This document shows positions 56,502 through 64,000 of a stretch of 64,000 bases of DNA, one piece after another. The position numbers and the translations under genes are program-made. Under the pieces are notes generated by a model that did no database searches, was not told where the DNA came from, and worked only from the letters and a program-made list of their open reading frames with translations. The stretch's first letter is position 1; each line of letters begins with the position of its first letter. The DNA is from Acestrorhynchus altus (lineage: Eukaryota; Chordata; Actinopteri; Characiformes; Acestrorhynchidae), in NCBI GenBank assembly GCA_034509495.1, contig CM067507.1, forward strand, positions 15,113,351 to 15,177,350, written 5' to 3'.

Positions 56502-59500
56502 GACCCTTCTTCTACTCCACCACATTTTTTTTCATCTTCCATTCCATCAGAGGACAGAAATCATCTTTCTACACTTTGAACGATACCTGTCCCCTCTTGT
56601 CCAGGCACGGGTGGTTTGCAGTCCTGCTGAGGGTGGGTGTATAAGCTTCTTTTGGGACTTCAGATCCTACACTGAGCAACACTGCTCCCTTCTAGTGTTC
56701 ACTTCTTCAATTGTGCCCTACACCTTCTACCAGCAGTGTGTTCACCCACACCCTTTCTACCCACACACGTACCTCTTCCGACACACAGCTGTATGCTACA
56801 CAACCAGCCCCAGATTCAGATCTCCTAGCAGAGGAAAGTGTGTTTCTCCAAAACCAGCAGCATTCCCTGGGAGGGAACAGGAAAGACTGGTTTGATTCCT
56901 CATCACGAACAGTAGAGCCACTACTGCTTGTCTCATTTATACTTGTTCTTTTATTGAATTCTTTCTTACTGGAGGTACCACTTTATTGAAATTGCAGCAC
57001 CACGCTGCATTCCAATTTGTAGTATTCCGCCACATGAATCACTTTTCACCTGAATCTTGTTCTTCATATTTAGTTAGTTGTTTTACTCACTACACACTAC
57101 TGGCCTTACACGTCTTCACAATTTCCTGCTGTGTCTGTTCTTATTTCACACTCACTACTACTCCGTTCTGCTTGATGGTCTTCCTCTCTCCTTTATCAGA
57201 CACTGTGAAACATACTGAAACACTAATTTACTACAGGGTACACAACAGGGCCACTTTATTCATCTTGTAGTAATGATCATCAGTATTTTCATCTTTATCG
57301 CTTTAGGGCCTGATTTATGGAAGCCGGAGGTATAGTTACATGTAAACACACATCAAATTGCTCACCATTTTATTGGCTTCTCGTTCAAAAAAAGTCAGAA
57401 CTGTACAGATTAGTGCTTAGGACTTAGGACACTTATAACTACTGGAATTCTTTTTTTCTGCTCGTCTGGAAGTGTCTCTATATTCTGCCAGTAATCCTGC
57501 ACACTATATATTACTTGTCTTGTTGATGAAGGAACCACAAACGGTTGTTGCTGTTTAGGCCACTTATCAGTTTTGGCCTTCAATGGGTAGTCATATATAA
57601 TCTCTCTTCTCTTGAGTGGAAAGTACGGTAGATTTAGCATTACTTGGCCGAGCGTGTTTTGTTCAGTTCACTTCTATAAAAGGCTTGGGGTTTTGTTTTC
57701 GTCCGACTGCCTGAAGACCGAGAGGAGGCAGTAGGGGTGTGCTGCCAAATATTGTCCTCCATGGATCACTAGGAATGCCATGACCTCATTTCCTGCATAA
57801 AACAACAGGAAATCAGCATTGGCGGGCCATGACATTGTTATGATGACAAGTCTTTGAATAGACTCACTTTCCAACAAAGCAGCAAGCACGTAGAAGAATG
57901 GGTGTCTAAAAGTAGCTGTGAACACCACCGCCACCACCCTGCCCAAAAAAGAGCTTTGTTACTGAATATTACTTTTCCCAGAAATTGGACAACAAAGATC
58001 TGTGGCTCATACTGGTTATTTTGAGCCCAGACCCTCAAGAGCAGGGCTTCACTTAGGAAAATGGTGTTTCAAAACATACCTCAACCAGAAATGTTTTCTG
58101 ACATGTTCACCTGCTGTAGACTGTGCTGGCTGAATGAATGTGTCGCGAGGTTCTGTGTGTTAGGAACGGCATTAGTCCACACAGTAACCAGTCAATGTTT
58201 TGGGCACACCTCCTCACAGGACTTATTTTTACTACTTTCCCATATTTTAGAATATTAATGAAGATATCAGAGCTATGACATGAAGAGTTTTGCAGTGACC
58301 AAACAAAAAGTGGGCTGTAGTTCACAGTGTACTCTTTGTTTGTCTTAGAAATAACTCCTATGATTGAGATCAAAACAGTCTGTCAGGTGGGTCCAATCAT
58401 TGGTTGTGTATGTGTGGATTGTGCCTCCATGGAGTCTGTGCAGCTAAATTCAGTTTATTCATATCGGAGGGCTTGAAGGCGCTCTATGGCAGCTTGAAGT
58501 TTAAAGTGTATTATGTTGTCATTTTCTTTTGTAAATACATGGATATACATTTACAACATGCATATAGATGTTTAATTTATTGATTTGGTTAGATCATGTT
58601 TTTTGTCCATTTGTTTTTGTGTATTTTGCTGTTTTGTTTTTTTTTGGGGTTTTTTTTTGTTTGTTTTTTTTCCTACAATAATCGAGGACTAGGGTTGCAT
58701 GTTGTGCTGAATTGAAGCATATTCCTTAAGGGTGAATCAGATAATAGTATTGGCTTTGTCTAAAGGGTCTATTAGTGTTCCTTGTTCATAGTCACCTTTG
58801 ACGAGTGATATCGGTTTTTGAATTTGCCTTAAAAAGCTGTTAGGAATCAGCCTCTGTTCAGTACTTTGATTATGACTGAATATTATGAAAATATATTCAG
58901 ACCAATTGACTGTCCTTCTCTACAGTTAATGATGATGATGAGGAACACTAATAGTTCTCCTCAGGTTTCAGCAACAGCCTCGTATTTAAGCTACTACTAA
59001 TTGTAACGGTAATGATGTAAATGATGCGAATGAAATGTAGCAGTATATTTTTTGCTTGAATTTTGAAATGGTTCCCTGCTAATATGAACACAGGCCGTCA
59101 GTGCCATGTCCTTTTCTTGAAACCTCAACATTTAGGGTAGCCGTCTCTGGAGTTGGAGTTCATTATAATGGCACTTTAATACCAGAGGAAGGAGTGTACT
59201 GCAGTCCAGAAGCCGACCATGGGGTCAGTGCGTCTCTGGCACCCTCTGCTGTGATACAGTAATATCTTAACAGTGTTTAAGCTCTGCCACAGGTGGACCA
59301 GGGACGCCTCGCAGCCAAACCAGAGCACAAGTATCACTCACAGGTAACTAACTGCACATATCCAATAGTGCAGGACACTTTTGTGGTGTTCTTAAGGAGA
59401 TGAATGAAATTTTCTGTACTTCTAGCGACTCGAGCTTTCTTGATGATGATGTGCAAAGTTGCCAAAATAATGCGTTGCATAATTCGAATATGGGAAACAA

Positions 59501-59710
59501 TGTGATCCCCTCCCCACAGCCCACCTCACACACACTCCCTCCTCTCTGCTTTGGCTCCCTCTGAGGTTGTTTATGATTGAATTATGTAATACACAGTGGC
59601 ACAGAATAGCAAGAAAACAATGCTGACCGTAGCAAAACAAAACAAAAAAGATTACTGTATGTACTGGTGCCAGAAAACTCTTATGAAACAATAAAGTAAA
59701 ATGGCATTAT
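56502..59710 (+). other. Probable long cyth2 3' UTR
   Basis: No coding sequence is seen for 3.2 kb after the TAG. A clear AATAAA lies at 59690-59695. The interval contains no obvious transposon, which fits a long UTR, though an earlier poly(A) site is possible. Confidence 0.5.
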
Positions 59711-62700
59711 TTTCATGTTTTCTCTTCCTTCCTTCATTTTCATGTGACTTTGGTGCAGGTGGCTTCTGCAGGAATCTGGAGCTGTATTATTTGGCCATTA
59801 TTGGCTTCTTCACACACAGCCGAGAAACTAGATTCTAGACTGACTGTTTTGGAGAGTGGTCAGTGAAGAACACCATGCAGTCTCAATTAGCGTCTTTTTT
59901 GATTCCTACAAAGATAGGACACTGATTTTTTTTAAGCTTACAGCTGATTAAGTAGCAACTAAGTCGGGTGGCAACTATATGCAAACATTTGGCCATTCCT
60001 GGTCAAAGTTACTGTGTCTGAATACTGAAGCAAGCAAAAGAGGCCCTGATTCCCAAAAGGCATAAAGTTGATTTTTTTTTTTTTTTTTTTTTTTGCTATT
60101 TAATGCAAAAGTGTTTTTTATAGTTTCAAAATAACAAAAAGGGAAATCCCTGAATAAGGTAACCCTTTATTAGTCCCACGGTATGGAAATTCAGTGTTGT
60201 AGCAGCAAATGGGTAGCAAGGCACAAGAAATAGATATAGTATATACAGTATAGTATCTACAATTAAGACTAAATAATGATAAAAAAAAACAAACAATAAC
60301 CACTTTGACTCAAATAAGATTGTCCTACATATAAATTCTTTTTTAAGAGCTAAGATATGTTCACCCATTTTTCCTACGGCCTCCTAGCTCTATGTAGATT
60401 ATTGGGCCATCTTACATGCACTCTTTTGAAGACTATTTAAACATTTTTTGCTGTTTAGGTCCAGGATTATGAAGGTCATGTCAAAACCTTTAGCTAGTAC
60501 CTTTGAAGTAGTCAGTTGTAGACTGTAGACTTTCAATGAGTTATACAGATTATTCATTGTAAAGCTGTTTTACCCACCTTTCTTTTACTGTTATTGCTAA
60601 GTATTAAACCAAGTAACCTTTCTGATTGTCCACACAAATAAATCAGATACCCGTGTATGCATTTGTTCATCTTCATAAATGAAAGTGCTACCTCATGTAA
60701 CAGAACTTCTGTTAAGTATTTATAGTCTTTATTTACATTCCAAGTTTTTGTATTCATTCATCATCAATCCTCCTCCTGTAGGCTTACAGTGGAGTAATGA
60801 AGTTACACCACCACATTTGTGTACAAAACATAAACACAGAGAAAAAAAAACAATTAAAATGGATCAGATTTATATCTGATAACATTCAAAGCACCCATAT
60901 ACACTGAACAAAATTTAACATGAACAAGCTAGAGCTCATAAATATAGACTTTCCTGTAGACAGGAAAATAGCACTAGAAAAAAGTCCATCTGCAGAATAA
61001 ATCTGCATCACTGTGCAAGAGACTTAAAGAAACACCATGAATTAAAACTCACCTTGAAAACTTGTACAAAAAGTCATACAATCTGACAAGACAACATACA
61101 AAATTCATTGCTTTATATTCTGATGAGAAACGAGAATTTACATAGAAGCTCAATATCTAAATAAATTACATTAAAGACTTAAAGACAGACAACACCTGAG
61201 CTACCACTAACACAGTCTATCTCTTCTTTGGTATTGCTGTATGTTTCGTTGTTTCCTTTTTTCCAGAGAAACATTCATTCACATTTTGTAAAAAGAAAAA
61301 AAAAACAAGGCTCAGATAACACTACTTCAGGAAGGCATCGTCTACATTTCTTCATTGAAAAAGTCTCTTACTAGGTCCAAACACCTCACCTTTTTAACTA
61401 ACAACCTTCATTCAGTCGTTCATCAATAATCAAGCTTCATCCAAAACTGTATATGTTCATATAGTTCATACATAACAAGAAAGGAAAAAAATAACATAAA
61501 ACGTACATTACTAGTCAGATGTTTGGACATGTTTATATTAACATATGGCTGATTCCATAATTAGAGTGCAAGTTGTGTCCAATGTACAAATGTGTGTAAA
61601 TGAAAAAAATCAGTATGTGTGTGTTTCAGGTATTTAATGTAAAACAGCACACAAACATCCCAGACCACTATAAATACAAAATATACAAATTTAAGAATTT
61701 AAATATAAATATTAAAGTATAATTAATAAAATATCAATGTTTGACTCCATTTAACATCTCATGCTTGAACTACCCATTTCCACGTATAGTCCTTATTAGG
61801 TTGTATAGTTGTTTTTTATTATTCCCCTCAACATTCACTCAACCCTATTACCGGAACACATTCACTCCTATATATTATTTGAAATATGGGAAAAAGTCAC
61901 ATGGCCAACAAAATGTTACATCATCAGAATTTTCCTTAAGATTACAGAAAAAGAAAAGAATTGTTTGTTTGTCGTTTTCAGGCATTTTATTAGCACAAAT
62001 TTAAAATGTATGTAAACCCCAAAGAATTGAGCCATGGAGCAATGGATGTGTCTTCTCTGGAACACTGGCACTCTGTGCAGCATAAGTTGGGGAGTTGAAG
62101 AGGAACTGGGGTGGTGATCATCCATCATTCTGACCTCACTAACACTGTATGCAATCAAATGCTTAGTGGATAGTAGACAGTTAGTAGACAGTTACTCCAA
62201 CAAAAGCAGGATAAACTCTCAAATAGCCTTGATTTCATAAGAAAAAATAAATGACCACGTATGTCCACGTGTATAACGAAAAAACTTGTCTTACGCTTGA
62301 ATTTTATATTGTCTCAAAGTGATGATTTAACTGTATAACATTAATATCTGTATTTTTATATAAAGGTGGAAATGCTTTTTTATTTATTTAAAAATAAATG
62401 TTATTTCATTGTTTTGATGTGTCCAAAGGTTTGATAGTTTTATTCATGTAACACATTTCAGGTTTTCTCAGCTCTCTGTGGAAGTGATGATGTAATGGCT
62501 GACACAGGAAGGTTTTCATTGCCTTGGACGGGTGCAAGATTGGAGTTTTATCTCCCATTTTCTAAAACCCTGGCCTTCCCCCGTGACCACTGCCTTTATG
62601 CTCAAGAGGAAGGCACTTGACCCTCCTTATGACCTCGTGTGTGGTTGTGAATGCAGGGGTTTAAGTACGCTCTGCTTGTTTGGGTGAAGGTTGAGTAGGT

Positions 62701-62867
62701 TCGTGAAACAGAAGGCCATTTTCATGAAATGGGATACTGAGGTTAGTTGTGTTTCAACTGTCCATATTTTTTGTTTCTTAAATATTTTTCTTAAAATGTA
62801 TGTTCAGTAACAGCAACTAGTCATTTTTTCTTTAATTAATCAGACAAACATATCTTATTTCTTGAGC
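59711..62867. other. cyth2-pentraxin spacer and probable pentraxin 3' UTR
   Basis: The segment is very AT-rich with a T run at about 60072-60094. On the minus strand several AATAAA signals appear (for example TTTATT at about 61985 on the plus strand). The right part is likely 3' UTR of the minus-strand pentraxin gene. No gene is seen. Confidence 0.45.
62020..62170. repeat. Family E repeat fragment
   Basis: 'gtcttctctggaacactggc', 'gtgcagcataagttggggag' and 'gtggtgatcatccatcattc' parallel the later part of 12070-12385, including 'agttggggagtgttgatcat'. Confidence 0.5.
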
Positions 62868-63077
62868 TCAGTGGCAGGGGTCGAAAGGATACTTCGTGAC
62901 CCCACCATGCAGCTCGACTACAGACTCCCCCCAGGCAATTATGTCACCGGTCATGTGAGCTCCGCAGGATGCCAGGCTGTAGATGTCATGGGGTGTGAGG
63001 ACATGAGACCATAGCTGCAGGTCTGAGATCTCACCAACAAACGCCTGAGTAGCATCAAAGCGACCACCCAATGTGTC
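62868..63077 (-). CDS. Neuronal-pentraxin-like protein, last coding exon
   Basis: This minus-strand exon opens after a ctgtag acceptor (63078-63083) and ends in TGA at 62868-62870, giving 69 residues. It encodes the end of a pentraxin domain: GGRFDATQAFVGEISDLQLW, then LTPHDIYSLASC, GDIIAWGESVVELHGG and the terminal PFDPCH. GG(R/G)FDATQAFVGE and the GG(A/V)TK motif near the end are typical of neuronal pentraxins, secreted proteins that cluster AMPA receptors at synapses. The two cysteines visible match positions expected in the family. The N-terminal exons lie beyond 64000, so nptx1, nptx2 and nptxr cannot be told apart; GGRF favours an nptxr-like member. Confidence 0.8.
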   Translation of the reverse strand, partial: DTLGGRFDATQAFVGEISDLQLWSHVLTPHDIYSLASCGAHMTGDIIAWGESVVELHGGVTKYPFDPCH

Positions 63078-63229
63078 CTACAGTATAGGGAGAGAGAGAG
63101 TATACATGGGTGAGACCACACACCTGTGCACCTTCTCTTTCTAAATTAGTCAATTGTGTGGCAGCAGTGCAATAAATATGAAGATATGGATCAATAACTT
63201 CAGAGAATATTCACATCAACAAAGCGGTG

Positions 63230-63520
63230 ATCTACAGTCCTGCAGACAAAAACACCATGCTGATAGTGACCAATGAACAGACTCATCTGAGCTGACAGAA
63301 GGGATACCCAACTCACCTTATGTCAACAGTCCAGAATGGTGGAGATGGTAAGCGAAATGTTCTCTTAGCACTTTTTGGGCCTGTTAATACCAATGAATCA
63401 CTGCTTGAATCCCACAGCCTATTTGAGTATTGGTATGCTGACCATGTGCATCTTCCAACAGCTACTTCCAGTATGATAATGCAGCTAATGTCACTAAGCA
63501 GAAGTCATCTCCAAAGCTGA
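63230..63520 (+). mobile_element. Decayed Tc1-like transposase fragment, family C
   Basis: 'gcactttttgggcctgttaa', 'cacagcctatttgagtattg', 'gctgaccatgtgcatc' and 'cagtatgataatgcagctaa' match the region ahead of the second catalytic Asp of the same common fish transposase as 6820-7270. It lies in the pentraxin intron, which continues to the window edge (63521-64000) without other recognised features. Confidence 0.7.
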
Positions 63521-64000
63521 GGATGTCTTAAGAGGGAAGGCAGTATAGTGTTCCTTATAAAGTGCTCATTGAGATAATCTGAGCTGCCTTAGACATCTGT
63601 ATGTATCCTTTAGCACATGCAGTGCATTGATAATCCACCAGGGAGCAGAAAACATGGATCTGTTGTTGTTTTTTCCCTCAATAATTATTTATTATTTATT
63701 TAATTAGGTATTATTGTTATCATTTACATATTATTTTTCAGAATTAATTTAGATCATATTCACTCATTGCAGATGTTTAAAAAAACTCAAATATGTACCA
63801 GATATGATACAATTGACTTTGTAGGGATGTCAGAGAAGAACCAGGCTGAACTCCAATATGGACCAGGACAATGGTCATGACTTTTATATGTTTGATTTCT
63901 TTCATGGTTACTAATCGTGCCCTTGGAGCTATAAGGTTCTGTCTGACATTTTCATCAAAACTGAATTATTTACATATTCTGTGAAAGCTCATTAACATTA

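Overview
This is vertebrate, almost certainly teleost fish, genomic DNA. The genes are split by GT-AG introns, CpG islands sit at gene starts, and introns and spacers carry typical fish repeats: decayed Tc1-like transposons, hAT-like MITEs, tRNA-derived SINEs, and long (CA)n, (GT)n and (AT)n tracts. Repeats resembling ones I associate with otophysan fishes (characin or catfish type) are present, but I cannot name the species.

Six genes are supported. From left to right they are: the 3' end of a lemur tyrosine kinase gene (lmtk3-like, + strand, 270-3578, 5' part outside the window); prpf31, a U4/U6 snRNP splicing factor (+, 6109-13007, complete, 508 aa); cnot3, a CCR4-NOT subunit (- strand, 27818 down to 19966, complete, 897 aa); sphk2, sphingosine kinase 2 (+, 33064-42784, complete, 881 aa); cyth2, the ARF exchange factor cytohesin-2 (+, 48306-56501, complete, 400 or 401 aa); and the last coding exon of a neuronal-pentraxin-like gene (-, 62868-63077). 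I built each model by joining exons by hand. For the four complete genes the joined lengths are exact multiples of three and the phases agree at every junction.

Layout: prpf31 and cnot3 are tail to tail across about 5.5 kb filled with repeats. cnot3 and sphk2 are head to head across a CpG-rich segment (about 28480-30460) that probably contains both promoters. sphk2 and cyth2 run in tandem. The pentraxin gene converges on cyth2. In human, as I recall it, LMTK3, CYTH2 and SPHK2 lie in 19q13.33 and PRPF31 and CNOT3 in 19q13.42. This window therefore interleaves two groups that are separated in human.

The genes share no single pathway. lmtk, sphk2 and cyth2 act in membrane signalling and trafficking, prpf31 and cnot3 in RNA processing and decay. 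The most interesting points are: a 3-nucleotide GAG microexon in cyth2 that switches the PH domain between two and three glycines; a (GT)n tract directly against a cyth2 3' splice site; an sphk2 upstream ORF whose stop overlaps the main start (TGATG); an intact-looking 757-bp hAT-type element with perfect 8-bp target duplications in a cnot3 intron; several unnamed dispersed repeat families; and a CpG-rich island inside the presumed cnot3 3' UTR. I found no undescribed multi-gene system.
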